From: Herpetosiphonaceae bacterium
GTDB lineage: Bacteria; Chloroflexota; Chloroflexia; Chloroflexales; Herpetosiphonaceae
Assembly (NCBI GenBank): GCA_013538855.1
Contig: JABXJS010000279.1
Location: 50,804 to 114,803, forward strand
Direction of reading: 5' to 3'
DNA: 64,000 bases
The notes below the pieces were generated by a model. It was not told the origin of the DNA. It saw only the letters and a program-made list of their open reading frames with translations, and did no database searches. Position 1 is the first letter of the stretch. Each line of letters starts with the position of its first letter. A program made the position numbers and the translations under genes. Below are positions 25,246-35,827 of the stretch, piece after piece.

Positions 25246-25983
25246 ATGCCAGCAGCCTACGAGGAGCTTGGGCGACAGTACGGGCGCAGCCGTCAGACAG
25301 ATCACCGCATCGCCGCCGCCATCCGCGCCGCCCTCGGCGATAGCACCACACTCGTCAACGTGGGCGCAGGCACGGGATCATACGAGCCAGCCGATCTGCA
25401 CACCATCGCTGTCGAGCCAGCCTGGCAGATGATCACACAGCGCTCGCGCCAAGACAACGTTGTGCAAGCCTACGCCGAGTCCCTGCCGCTTAGGTCGCAG
25501 CAGGTTGATGCTGCGCTCGCAGTGCTGACCATCCACCACTGGGCCGACCTGCGCCGCGGTTTAGCCGAGTGTTGGCGGGTGGCGCGGCGACGTATCGTTG
25601 TGCTAACCTGGGACCCGCATACCGCCGGATTTTGGCTGGTGCAAGAGTATTTTCCCGACCTACTGGCGCTAGATCAACGGATATTCCCGCCGCTCGACCT
25701 ACTTACAGCCGAGCTTGGCCGCAGCAGCGTACAGGTGCTGCCCATCCCGCACAACTGTAGCGATGGGTTTTTGGGCGCGTACTGGCGGCGACCGTGGGCG
25801 TACCTGGAAGATACAGTGCGCGCCGGTATGTCGTCGTTTGCGCGCATCGATGCTGTCGCACCACGGCTAGCACAGCTACAGCGCGATCTAGAGCGTGGTG
25901 TCTGGCAGCAGCGCCACAGTCAACTGCTTGCACAAGACAGCCTCGACCTGGGCTACCGCCTCATTGTAGCCGAGCGCAGCTAA
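25246..25983 (+). CDS. class I SAM-dependent methyltransferase
   Basis: A 245-residue methyltransferase. Motif I is LVNVGAGTGSYEP, followed by IAVEPAWQMITQR, the acidic-loop region YAESLPLRSQQVDAALAVL, and LAECWRVARRRIVVLTW. The C-terminal half (~residues 125-245) includes TWDPHTAGFWLVQEYFPDL and a helical part; this matches the small-molecule Methyltransf_11 group. The start at 25246 lies 2 bp after the upstream stop, with GGAGGAG before it. The acceptor is unknown. Confidence 0.85.
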   Translation: MPAAYEELGRQYGRSRQTDHRIAAAIRAALGDSTTLVNVGAGTGSYEPADLHTIAVEPAWQMITQRSRQDNVVQAYAESLPLRSQQVDAALAVLTIHHWADLRRGLAECWRVARRRIVVLTWDPHTAGFWLVQEYFPDLLALDQRIFPPLDLLTAELGRSSVQVLPIPHNCSDGFLGAYWRRPWAYLEDTVRAGMSSFARIDAVAPRLAQLQRDLERGVWQQRHSQLLAQDSLDLGYRLIVAERS

Positions 25984-26193
25984 ATCGTTGCTGGACATGC
26001 ACTAAGGGCGCGCACGACTGTCAGCGCCAAGCCCATAGCGGCAGCGTCGCCACACGACGCTGGAGAAGACTGGTCCGACCGCGCGACGCCTAACGGGCAC
26101 CTATGAGGGGCGTCAGCAGCGCAGGCGCGTGCAGCACAGCGGGCCATGGCTCAACCACAGACGTAGCATTCCCACCAACAGCGCAGCTGCGGG
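25984..26193. other. gene-free stretch upstream of the second non-coding element
   Basis: No coding region, hairpin or promoter stands out in these ~210 bases. Confidence 0.5.
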
Positions 26194-26334
26194 GCGCAAT
26201 AATCATATGCAATGGTCAAAACTCGCGCGCGCAGGCCGTATCTTTTTGGCACCCCAGACGGTACATACAGTGCCAGACCTCTCCACACAGCAAGATTAAG
26301 CGCCCTCGCTCGCCTGAGCGGGGGCGCTTGACGT
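26194..26334 (+). ncRNA. structured non-coding element, copy B
   Basis: Second copy of the element at 24721-24840, with the same core motifs and an extra ~16-bp GC-rich insertion (CTCGCGCGCGCAG) ahead of GCCGTATC. Its 3' hairpin AAGCGCCCTCGCTC / GAGCGGGGGCGCTT with loop GCCT pairs over 14 positions with one T-G wobble. Compared with copy A many arm bases differ but pairing is kept, which argues for selection on RNA structure. It ends about 80 bp before the tRNA-dihydrouridine synthase start. Confidence 0.6.
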
Positions 26335-26416
26335 TAACTACTTGGCCGCAGCTGGCTGCGCGAGGCGCGGGGCAAGATGCGGTATACTGAAGGGAAAAAG
26401 CGAAAGGGAAGCCATT

Positions 26417-27508
26417 ATGACCAACGCAACCAACCTCGCTGAGTCGTTTCAGCTTGGGCCGTACACCATCGCGCCGAACATGGTGCTAGCGCCCATGGCC
26501 GGCGTGACCGACTCGGTGTTTCGGCGGCTGGTGCTGTCGCTCGGCGGCTGCGGATTGGTCGTCTCCGAGATGACCAACGCGGCCAGTGTTTCGCCGAAAG
26601 CTATGCAGCGCCATCGCCTGCTGGACTACCTGCCCGAGGAGCGGCCGATCGCAATCCAGCTCTCAGGCAACGATCCAGAGCTGGTAGCCAAGTCGGCGGC
26701 ATTTGTGGAGCAGCTTGGCCCGGACGTCATCGACATTAACTGCGGCTGCCCCTCGCCGAAGGTGACCGGCGGCGGCCACGGCTCGGCGCTACTGAAGGAT
26801 CTGCCCAAGATGTCGGCGCTGCTCAAGGCCGTGCGCAAGGCGGTCTCAATCCCGATCACGCTGAAGTTCCGCGCTGGCTGGGATGAGGAGAGTCTCAACT
26901 ACGTTGACACCGCCAAGGTGGCCGAGGATGCCGGCGTGGCAGCGGTGACGCTGCACCCGCGCACCAAAGTGCAGGGCTATGCAGGCGACGCCGACTGGAC
27001 GCGGATCGCCGCCGTCGTGCAGGCTGTGTCGATCCCCGTGATCGGCTCCGGCGATGTGCGCACAGCTGCCGATGCGCTACAGCGGCTGGAGGAGACCGGC
27101 GTGGCGGCAGTGATGATCGGGCGCGGGGCGATGTCGAACCCGTGGATCTTCCGCCAGATCGAGCAGCTGCGCCATGGCCTGCCAGTGTTCGAGCCAGGCC
27201 CCGCCGACAAGCGCGATCTGCTCATACAGTATGGGAAGATGTGCGCCGAGAGCATGCCCGAGCGCAATGCCCTGGGCAAGATCAAGCAGCTGATCGGCCA
27301 GTTCGCGGTGGGCCTGCGCAATAGCTCATACCTGCGCCGCGACGTGCAGCGCGCCAAGACGATTGAAGAGGCGTTCGAACTCATCGAGCAGTTCTTCGAT
27401 CCATTCATCAGCGGACAAGAAGAGGCGGTTCTTGAAGAGGAAGAGATCGCCGTATTGAAAGAGGGCTGCGAGAACGGAGCAAACAACCGCCCGCGCGTCG
27501 CAGCCTAG
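26417..27508 (+). CDS. dusB: tRNA-dihydrouridine synthase (DusB type)
   Basis: A 363-residue FMN-dependent enzyme that reduces specific uridines of tRNA. The TIM-barrel motifs are in order: LAPMAGVTDSVFRRL, IQLSGNDPE, the catalytic Cys in DINCGCPSPKVTG, LKFRAGWDE, VTLHPRTKVQGYAG, and the phosphate-binding ends VIGSGDV and VMIGRGAMSNPWIF. A helical C-terminal domain of about 70 residues follows, and then an acidic tail. The start ATG at 26417 has AAAGGGA before it. The neighbour downstream is 10 bp away. Confidence 0.95.
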   Translation: MTNATNLAESFQLGPYTIAPNMVLAPMAGVTDSVFRRLVLSLGGCGLVVSEMTNAASVSPKAMQRHRLLDYLPEERPIAIQLSGNDPELVAKSAAFVEQLGPDVIDINCGCPSPKVTGGGHGSALLKDLPKMSALLKAVRKAVSIPITLKFRAGWDEESLNYVDTAKVAEDAGVAAVTLHPRTKVQGYAGDADWTRIAAVVQAVSIPVIGSGDVRTAADALQRLEETGVAAVMIGRGAMSNPWIFRQIEQLRHGLPVFEPGPADKRDLLIQYGKMCAESMPERNALGKIKQLIGQFAVGLRNSSYLRRDVQRAKTIEEAFELIEQFFDPFISGQEEAVLEEEEIAVLKEGCENGANNRPRVAA

Positions 27509-27518
27509 AAAGGCCCGT

Positions 27519-28751
27519 ATGGCTCAGTTTGATGCAATTGGCGAGGAGTACATTCGCCTGGCGTTTGGCATCAGCCAGCACATCGACGGCTATGTCGATG
27601 CCTACAGCGGACCGGCGGCGCTGCGCGACAGCGTGCTTGCTCAGCCCGCCACGCCGCCGAGCATGCTTGTGGCGCAGGCCGACGCGCTGCTCGCAGCCAT
27701 CGACGACAGCGACTATCCGGCACGCCGCCGCACCTACTTGACCAAGCAAGTGATCGCGATGGCCACCACCTGCCGCCAGATCGCTGGCGAGCGCTTCGAC
27801 TATCGCGACGAGATCGAGCGCTGCTTCGACATCGTGCCGGAGCTCATCCCGAGCGAGGTGTTTGAGGACGCGATCGAAACGCTCCAGACGCTGCTGCCAG
27901 GCAACGGGACAGTCACCGAGCGCATGCAGCGCTGGCGCAAGCAGTTCGAGGTCGCGCCAAGCGTCGCCAAGCAGATGATCGAGGTGCTGGAGGATGAGCT
28001 ACGGCGGCGCACGCTGGCGCTGTATCCGCTGCCACCGCAGGAGCGCGTCGAGTTCCGCCTGGTCAGTGACCAGCCCTGGAGCGGCTACAACTGGTACTAT
28101 GGCGGCTATCACTCCGGTGTCGATATCAACACCGACCTGCCAATTCAGGCCAACAACCTGCTGCACCTGATCGCGCACGAGGCCTACCCAGGCCATCATA
28201 CTGAGCACTGTTTGAAGGAGGCCGGGCTGTACACCGAGCGCGGCTGGGCCGAGCACAGCATCTTTCTGCTCAACACGCCGGAGTGTGTGATCGCCGAAGG
28301 CATCGCCAATGTCGGTGAGACCGTGATCTTTGCCCCAGGCGAGGCGCTGCGCTGGCAGGCCGAGCACATCTACCCGCTCGGTGGCATCGAGGGCGACATA
28401 GCGCTGGAGGCACAGCTGAGCGCCGCAGTGCACACCTTGGGCAGCGTTGGCGGCAATGCAGCGCTGCTGCTACACGCCGAAGGACGCTCGGAGGATGAGG
28501 TCATCCAGTATCTCATGCGCTATGGGCTAGCCAGCGAAGCGCGCGCACGCCAGCGCATGCGCTTTATCAGCTCCCCACTCTGGCGCGCCTACATCTTCAC
28601 TTACTTCTACGGCGAAAACCTCATGCGCGAGTGGCTGGAGCGCGGCGACAAGGTCGAGCGCTACAACACGCTGCTGCGTGAGCAGATCTATCCATCGCTG
28701 CTGGAGGGCTGGGTGCTTGAAGAGCGCGCCAGCTGCGGCGTTGGCGGCTAG
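27519..28751 (+). CDS. DUF885-family metallopeptidase-like protein
   Basis: A 410-residue protein. The metal-site signature is HEAYPGHH (H220, E221, H226, H227), the H-E-x-x-P-G-H-H form used by DUF885 zinc peptidases, and the third ligand is probably the Glu in CVIAEGIANVGET. The whole protein is helix-rich and has no signal peptide, so it is cytoplasmic. DUF885 proteins are usually near 550-600 residues, so this is a short version. Substrate unknown. It lies 10 bp after dusB and 33 bp before the NUDIX gene, making a probable operon of general housekeeping enzymes. Confidence 0.82.
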   Translation: MAQFDAIGEEYIRLAFGISQHIDGYVDAYSGPAALRDSVLAQPATPPSMLVAQADALLAAIDDSDYPARRRTYLTKQVIAMATTCRQIAGERFDYRDEIERCFDIVPELIPSEVFEDAIETLQTLLPGNGTVTERMQRWRKQFEVAPSVAKQMIEVLEDELRRRTLALYPLPPQERVEFRLVSDQPWSGYNWYYGGYHSGVDINTDLPIQANNLLHLIAHEAYPGHHTEHCLKEAGLYTERGWAEHSIFLLNTPECVIAEGIANVGETVIFAPGEALRWQAEHIYPLGGIEGDIALEAQLSAAVHTLGSVGGNAALLLHAEGRSEDEVIQYLMRYGLASEARARQRMRFISSPLWRAYIFTYFYGENLMREWLERGDKVERYNTLLREQIYPSLLEGWVLEERASCGVGG

Positions 28752-28784
28752 ACGATCACATGCGACACACGCAAAGGAGCCTCA

Positions 28785-29297
28785 ATGACTGCAGAGCTGA
28801 TGGCCCGCCTGCCGCGTAAACGCATGGCCGCCGCAGGACTGATCCTCGACCAGCAGCGGCGTGTGCTGCTGGTCGAGCCAACCTATCGCCCTGACTGGCT
28901 GCTGCCTGGCGGCTCGATTGAGGAGGATGAGACCCCGCTTGCTGCCTGTCAGCGCGAGCTAGCTGAGGAGCTAGGGCTGGTGCTGCCGATTCAGCAGCTG
29001 CTGTGTGTCGACTATCAGTCGCGGCGCGGCGTGCGCACAGAAATCCTCCAGCTTGTCTTTTTTGGCGGTGTGCTTGATCAACAGCAGCAGGCGCTCATTC
29101 GGCTGCCTGTCGATGAGCTGCGCTCGTTTCGCTTTGTCAGCCTTAGCGCGGCGAGCACGCTGGTGAACGAACTCGCCTATGTGCGGGTGCAGCAGGCGCT
29201 CGCCGCGCTTGACCACGGCGGCGTCGCCTACCTTGAAAACGGCAGTGTTATTGGCACAGGCAGTCGCCAGCCACATACATGGAACACAGATGCTTGA
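28785..29297 (+). CDS. NUDIX hydrolase
   Basis: A 170-residue Nudix protein. The complete Nudix box is present: GSIEEDETPLAACQRELAEE followed by LGL, matching G-x5-E-x7-R-E-U-x-E-E-x-G-U. It is expected to cleave nucleoside diphosphates linked to another moiety, binding metal through the R-E-x-x-E-E residues. The substrate cannot be told. An AAAGGAG ribosome-binding site precedes the ATG. Its stop overlaps the next gene by 8 bp. Confidence 0.93.
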   Translation: MTAELMARLPRKRMAAAGLILDQQRRVLLVEPTYRPDWLLPGGSIEEDETPLAACQRELAEELGLVLPIQQLLCVDYQSRRGVRTEILQLVFFGGVLDQQQQALIRLPVDELRSFRFVSLSAASTLVNELAYVRVQQALAALDHGGVAYLENGSVIGTGSRQPHTWNTDA

Positions 29298-30048
29298 TCG
29301 AACAACAGCCCTCGATTGTGTGCGGCGCACGCGGGCCGCCGAGTACGCCTGTGCCAGCAGCGACTTTACGTGCAGCGCGACAACCATCGTGCGCGCTGCC
29401 GAGCAGCCAGGCGGGCGGCGCTTTCCTCAGCACAGGCCCCGCCTAGCCATGGCAACCATGGGCCAGGGTGCCGTAGTCACGGCAGAGGCACAGTGGCTAG
29501 ACTGGGCACAGGCAGAGCTAGGCGGCCTTGATCGCGATACGCTGTTCAGCCTCAAAACACTGCTGCGCATCAATGCGCATGTGTCCGCCAGCGGCCAGCA
29601 CCTAAGCGGCCCAGATCTGCGCTACATCTGTACCAGCGATCAACTACGCCAGCTCAGCCCGCCGAGCGGCGTGCGGCTAGAGCTGATCGAGCAGCAAGAC
29701 ATCGAGCGCGCCTATGCGCATCCTGGCTTCCACAACGCCGTGTGCTATACCCTCGACAATCCCTGTCCCGATGTACTGGCACTGCTAGCGTGGGATGGCC
29801 CGCAGATGATCGGCATGGCTGGAGCCAGCGCCGACAGCGCCGAGCTGTGGCAGATCGGCATCGATGTGCTGCCAGCCTATCGGCGCAGCGGCATAGGCAA
29901 GGCGCTGGTGAGCCAGCTCACGGCGGCGGTAATTGCTGCGGGCGCGGTGCCGTACTACACCACCGGGCCGGCCAACATCGCCTCGGCGAACCTCGCGCGC
30001 AGCGTGGGCTACTGGCGCGCCTGGATCGAATACACTACGCGGCGCTAG
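29290..30048 (+). CDS. GNAT-family N-acetyltransferase
   Basis: A 252-residue protein with a C-terminal GNAT domain. The acetyl-CoA pyrophosphate-binding motif is in VLPAYRRSGIGKALV, preceded by the beta-4 strand LWQIGIDV, and followed by YTTGPANIASANLARSVGYWRAW. The N-terminal ~120 residues (a Cys-containing segment, then GRRFPQ, then MGQGAVV and LDRDTLF) are of the type common in GNAT proteins with an added N-terminal half. The start at 29290 overlaps the NUDIX stop by 8 bp. A longer in-frame start exists but would overlap the NUDIX gene by over 100 bp. Confidence 0.8.
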   Translation: MLDRTTALDCVRRTRAAEYACASSDFTCSATTIVRAAEQPGGRRFPQHRPRLAMATMGQGAVVTAEAQWLDWAQAELGGLDRDTLFSLKTLLRINAHVSASGQHLSGPDLRYICTSDQLRQLSPPSGVRLELIEQQDIERAYAHPGFHNAVCYTLDNPCPDVLALLAWDGPQMIGMAGASADSAELWQIGIDVLPAYRRSGIGKALVSQLTAAVIAAGAVPYYTTGPANIASANLARSVGYWRAWIEYTTRR

Positions 30049-30077
30049 ACCAACGCGCCCATGGTCATAGCCCAACA

Positions 30078-30110
30078 CCACCACACAGTACTATGTACGT
30101 TGTGTGGTGG
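30078..30110 (+). terminator. hairpin after the GNAT gene
   Basis: CCACCACACA (30078-30087) pairs perfectly with TGTGTGGTGG (30101-30110) around a 13-nt loop, 30 bp after the stop. No T-run follows. Confidence 0.5.
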
Positions 30111-30278
30111 CCTGCTATGCTGAAGCAAAGCACCTGCGCAAGCAAACCAACCTGTGACTGGCACCTGCTGTGAAGGCCAGCCGATCAACTGACGCGAGAG
30201 ACGCAAACAGCTTCTGAGCCGTACTCACGAGCGCCTAGAAGCCGATTAGCTATTTGTTGTGGAATGTCTGGAGCACGT

Positions 30279-30707
30279 ATGAGCTGCACTTTTTGCGATA
30301 TTGCTGCGGGCAACAGCCCAGCCAGCATCTTCTATGAGGACGAGGTAGCGTTAGGTTTCCTAAGCATCGAGCCGATCAACCTGGGCCATGTCCTAGTCAT
30401 CCCCAAGCGTCATACTGTGTCACTCAGCGATCTGAATGAGGCGACAGGCCGCCATATCTGGACGATTGCGCAGCGCACCGGCAATGTGCTACGGCGCTCA
30501 GGTGTGCGCTGCGAAGGCATCAACATCTTTCTGGCCGATGGCGCAGCCGCCTTCCAGGAAGTCTTCCACCTGCATATCCACGTGTTCCCGCGCTATGCTG
30601 GCGACTCGTTTACGCTTGACGCCGACTGGACGCTCAAGCCACGCCGCAGCGAGCTTGACCGCATCGCCGAGCAGATGCGCAGCGCCTATCGCAATCTGCA
30701 CGGCTAA
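30279..30707 (+). CDS. HIT-family nucleotide hydrolase
   Basis: A 142-residue HIT protein. The histidine triad is H97-x-H99-x-H101 in FHLHIHVFPRY, the nucleotidyl-transfer site. The N-terminus MSCTFCDIAAG and LSIEPINLGHVLVIPKRH are typical of the Hint/AP4A branch. These enzymes hydrolyse adenylated or diadenosine compounds. The start at 30279 has GGAG close by; an ATG 15 bp upstream is also in frame. It is followed 34 bp later by the convergent aminotransferase. Confidence 0.93.
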   Translation: MSCTFCDIAAGNSPASIFYEDEVALGFLSIEPINLGHVLVIPKRHTVSLSDLNEATGRHIWTIAQRTGNVLRRSGVRCEGINIFLADGAAAFQEVFHLHIHVFPRYAGDSFTLDADWTLKPRRSELDRIAEQMRSAYRNLHG

Positions 30708-30741
30708 GCTATCAGGCCAAACCAAGCAGGCTGGACACGCG

Positions 30742-31878
30742 CTAGGCGATCGCCTGCAGCAGACGGTCGATATCGCTACGATCGTTGTAGCAGTGGGGCG
30801 CAGCGCGCAGCGAACCCTCGCGCACCGATGTGATAATCTTCTGCGCCATCAGATCCTGCTGAAGCTGCTGGAGGTCACGGCCAGGCATCTGCCATGCGAC
30901 AATACCAGACCAGTGGTCGCCGTCGCGCTGCGAGCGCACCTCGGCCCCCAGATCGTGCAGGCCCGCGACGAGATAGTCGGTGAGCTGCTTGATGTGGTCG
31001 GCGATGGCCTGCGGCCCCAGCTCGAGGATAAGGTTCGTCGACTGCTGCAGGGCGGCGATGCAGATGTTCGGGCGAGTGCCCTCCTCGTAGCGAGCCGCCC
31101 GCTCCTGCAGCGGCGTCGCAGGATCAAGGTGCTCGATCTCCGGCCAGTTGACGCCAAGCCAGCCAACATTTGCAGGCTGGAGTTGATCACGGACCGCGCT
31201 GCTGACGTACAGTCCGCCCGCTCCTTGCAGCGACAGCATCCACTTGTTGCCGCCCCACATACAGAAATCCAGCGGCGTGGCCTGGACATCCAGCGGCAGC
31301 GCGCCTAGCCCTTGAATCACATCAACGCACAGCAGCACGCCAGCATCACGACACATGCGGCTAAATGCAGCCAGATCGGCGCGCCAGCCGGTGTGGAACT
31401 GCACCCACGACAGCGCCAGCAGCCGCACATTGCCGCGCTCGATGTAGGGCGCGAACAGCTCTGGGGTGATGCGCTCGTCGCTGTGTGGCACCTGAACAAC
31501 CTCAACACCGGCGGGCTGCAGCACCTGCCAGGGATAGATCGTCGCCGGGAACTCATCCTGGGCCACCAGCACCACATCGCCACGCTGCCAGGGCACCGCC
31601 TGGGCCACAATATTCAAGCCCTCGCTGGTGTTTTTGATAAAGGCGATCTCATCGGCGGAGGCGTTGATCAGCTGGGCGAGGCTCGTGCGGGTATGCTCTA
31701 GCTCTGGATGCCAGTCGAACTCCACCAGCACACCACGCTGCATCGACTGCTGAACAAAGTCCTGCACGCGCCGGGCTGTGCGGGCGGGCGCAGGCGCAAT
31801 GCCGCAGTTCAGAAGATAGACGTACTCTTGTGTGATCGGAAACTCGGATGCCCGCAGGGCCGCCACATCGAAGCTCAT
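30742..31878 (-). CDS. class-V fold PLP-dependent aminotransferase/cysteine desulfurase-like enzyme
   Basis: A 378-residue class-V PLP enzyme. Family landmarks are VYLLNCGIAPAPART near the start, IAFIKNTSEGLN (PLP phosphate contacts), VDVIQGLGALPLDV (the Asp that pairs with the PLP ring nitrogen) and GGNKWML with the Schiff-base K212. The family includes cysteine desulfurases, isopenicillin-N epimerase-like enzymes and kynureninase-like proteins; here the loop sequence is nearest to the epimerase-like group. It is the last of four minus-strand genes with short spacings, 33 bp after the DUF2254 gene. Confidence 0.88.
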   Translation of the reverse strand: MSFDVAALRASEFPITQEYVYLLNCGIAPAPARTARRVQDFVQQSMQRGVLVEFDWHPELEHTRTSLAQLINASADEIAFIKNTSEGLNIVAQAVPWQRGDVVLVAQDEFPATIYPWQVLQPAGVEVVQVPHSDERITPELFAPYIERGNVRLLALSWVQFHTGWRADLAAFSRMCRDAGVLLCVDVIQGLGALPLDVQATPLDFCMWGGNKWMLSLQGAGGLYVSSAVRDQLQPANVGWLGVNWPEIEHLDPATPLQERAARYEEGTRPNICIAALQQSTNLILELGPQAIADHIKQLTDYLVAGLHDLGAEVRSQRDGDHWSGIVAWQMPGRDLQQLQQDLMAQKIITSVREGSLRAAPHCYNDRSDIDRLLQAIA

Positions 31879-31911
31879 ACTTTCCTCCTAACTATAACAT
31901 ATAGTCATGGC

Positions 31912-33264
31912 CTAATCGCGCAGCAGCTCCTCGTCGACAGTGAGCAGCGCGCGGCCTGGCGGGCGATCAAGCAGCTCGGCTAGGCGATAGACGCGCTTGT
32001 TAATCTCGGCACGATCACATGGCTCATGGATGCCGTGATCGGCAGCGCGGGTGATCATGCGCACGTGCCGCCAGATCACAGCGTGGCGATCGGCCGCGTT
32101 GGTGGCGAAGGCGATCTCGCCCAGCAGCGTCAGCAGCCGCAGCGTCACGGCCACGTCATTGGCAGCGTACTGGCGAATCTGATTAAACGCCATATCCAGC
32201 ATCTCGGCGAAGGTGACGCCCTGAACAACCACGCGCAGCTGCCGCTCGGAGTCGTAGCGGAAGGTGGCCGGATCGGGCAGGCGCGCGGCGTGGACGAGCA
32301 CATTGCCAAGATAGTCCACACAGTTGCCTGCTGTCGTTGGATCGTTGACCGCTGGCGAGAGCGCCTTCACGGCGATATCGACCAGCTGGCGCAGGCCGAA
32401 CAGCACATCTTCAAACATCGTGCGCTCATTGCCGATCTCAAAGCAGTCGGCTAGCTCATCGACCACCAGCAGCGGCAGCGCGCGCTCGGGCCAGAAGCGC
32501 AGCAGCGGATTGCCATGCGGCACAAAATCGCCGATGGAGCGCTCCAGCTTCAAGACCAGGTTTTGATCGATAGCCAGCTTGAGCAGGCGGTGGGGATCGA
32601 TAGCCTGGACATAGCCAGCCTTGGGCGCGCCCAGCACGCCAGCCGGCGCATCGGGCAAGCGCCGCGAGATCTCCTCGTCGTCGAAGCTTAGGCCGAGCGT
32701 CTCCGGAAAGCGATCATGCATCAGCTCAATCGTCTCGTGGGCCACATGCGAGATGATATTGTTGGCCTGAATACGCTCGGCGATGTGGTGAATAAAGAAA
32801 ATAAAGGAGCCGATGCTGAGCGTTGAAAGGACAATGCTCATAAACAGCGAGACAGTCGGCACAAAAATAATATTTTTCGTGTCGGTGACGCGCCCAAGCA
32901 CCAGCAGGCTGAACATATACGTGCCGATGAAGATGCCCATCACATACTGCGAGGCGGTATCGCGCATAAAATTGCGCAGAATGCGCGGTGAGAACTGCTG
33001 CGACCCGAGCACCAGCGCCACCATGATGATCGAAAACGTCACCGATGTCACGGTCAGCATCGACGAGGTGATCGATGTCAGGATCGAGCGCGCATCGTCC
33101 ACGCCAGGGTTAAGAAACGGCAGCCCCTTGAACTGATAGTGCTGATCGAGGCTGAGGCTCACCACCGCCAAGATCGCCGACAGCACCGTAATCACCGCTG
33201 GCCGGAACCACAGCGACGACTTCAGCTCATCCAGCGATGCGCGCAAGTGCAGACGTCGAAACAT
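31912..33264 (-). CDS. DUF2254 membrane protein
   Basis: A 450-residue membrane protein of the DUF2254 family. The start MFRRLHLRASLDELKSSLWF and helix AVITVLSAILAVVSL are typical. Further helices at about residues 60-90 and 105-170 bring it to four transmembrane segments, and a conserved cytosolic domain carries AVNDPTTAGNCVDYL (A-L-S-P-A-x-N-D-P-T), the family hallmark. The function is unknown. Its start lies 1 bp after the otsB stop, so the two are tightly coupled. Confidence 0.85.
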   Translation of the reverse strand: MFRRLHLRASLDELKSSLWFRPAVITVLSAILAVVSLSLDQHYQFKGLPFLNPGVDDARSILTSITSSMLTVTSVTFSIIMVALVLGSQQFSPRILRNFMRDTASQYVMGIFIGTYMFSLLVLGRVTDTKNIIFVPTVSLFMSIVLSTLSIGSFIFFIHHIAERIQANNIISHVAHETIELMHDRFPETLGLSFDDEEISRRLPDAPAGVLGAPKAGYVQAIDPHRLLKLAIDQNLVLKLERSIGDFVPHGNPLLRFWPERALPLLVVDELADCFEIGNERTMFEDVLFGLRQLVDIAVKALSPAVNDPTTAGNCVDYLGNVLVHAARLPDPATFRYDSERQLRVVVQGVTFAEMLDMAFNQIRQYAANDVAVTLRLLTLLGEIAFATNAADRHAVIWRHVRMITRAADHGIHEPCDRAEINKRVYRLAELLDRPPGRALLTVDEELLRD

Positions 33265-33265
33265 C

Positions 33266-34047
33266 TCACACCGCCTTTCGCAGCGCCACCAGCTGGCGCA
33301 GGAAATCGGCCACGCCCTCCACGCCCGCCACAGTCACATCGCTGTGCGCGCGCACCGCCGCAGGCGTCTCAGCGCTGAGCACGCCCACGGCAAGGCTGGT
33401 CAGGCCGCCAGCCCGCAGGGTGTGCAGCATCCGAAAGCCATCGACATCAGTGACATCATCGCCGAGGAAGATCGCCGCCTCAAGCGCGCGCTCCTCGATC
33501 AGGCTGCGGATCGCCGTGCCTTTATGGAGATCAAGCGGTGGGCGAATCTCAATGATCATGCGGCCAGGCAGCAGGCGCAGGCCCTGGGCGGCACACAGCG
33601 GCTCCAGCCAGCCCTGAAGCTGCGCGGCCACAGCGGCAGGGTCGGCGGCGAGCCGGTAGTGCACCGAGGCTGTCACACCTTTATTTTCGATCAGCACACC
33701 GTCGGGCAGCGGGTGCTGCTCCAGCTCAGCCAGCACCGCCGCAACCGCTGGCACAAACGGCAGCACCTCCGGCACTGGCGTGACCGTGCCAGCGACCCAG
33801 CGCTCTAGCCCATGGTTGCCAACATAGATCAGCGCCTCAAGGCCGACTAAGCGCTGCGCATCGGCGGGGGCGCAGCCAGACACGGCCGCCAGCAGCGGGA
33901 CCAGCGGTTGGAGATCGGCCAACACCGCCTGGCAGGCTGGGTCGATGCGCGCGGCAGCGGGCGTCGGGGCGATCGGGCTGAGCGTACCATCAATATCACA
34001 AAACACTCCGAGAGCAGCGACCTTGGCGAGCTGTTCGAGCGTGGTCA

Positions 34048-34048
<1 letters not shown>
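33266..34048 (-). CDS. otsB: trehalose-6-phosphate phosphatase
   Basis: A 260-residue HAD-family phosphatase that removes phosphate from trehalose-6-phosphate. The nucleophile motif FCDIDGTLSPIAP has D18 and D20; the Lys/Asp-containing motif near the end is IFLGDDVTDVDGF, typical of the OtsB type, and IEIRPPLDLHKGTAI holds the specificity segment. The start ATG overlaps the treS stop (TGATG), so it is translationally coupled to treS. No otsA (synthase) is in the window, so phosphorylated trehalose must be made elsewhere, or the enzyme acts on another sugar phosphate. Confidence 0.93.
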
Positions 34049-35676
<1,628 letters not shown>

Positions 35677-35827
35677 AGAGGCCTCCTTGCAGCTATGGGA
35701 GCAGCGGATATGCCGCATATCATACACGAAGTGCAGGCAGGCTGTGTACCACGAACTAGCAGGTTGCGCTTCGGCACTGAATCGGCTAGGATTCCGGCGA
35801 TATAGTAAGACCTAGGAGAAGCAAGCC

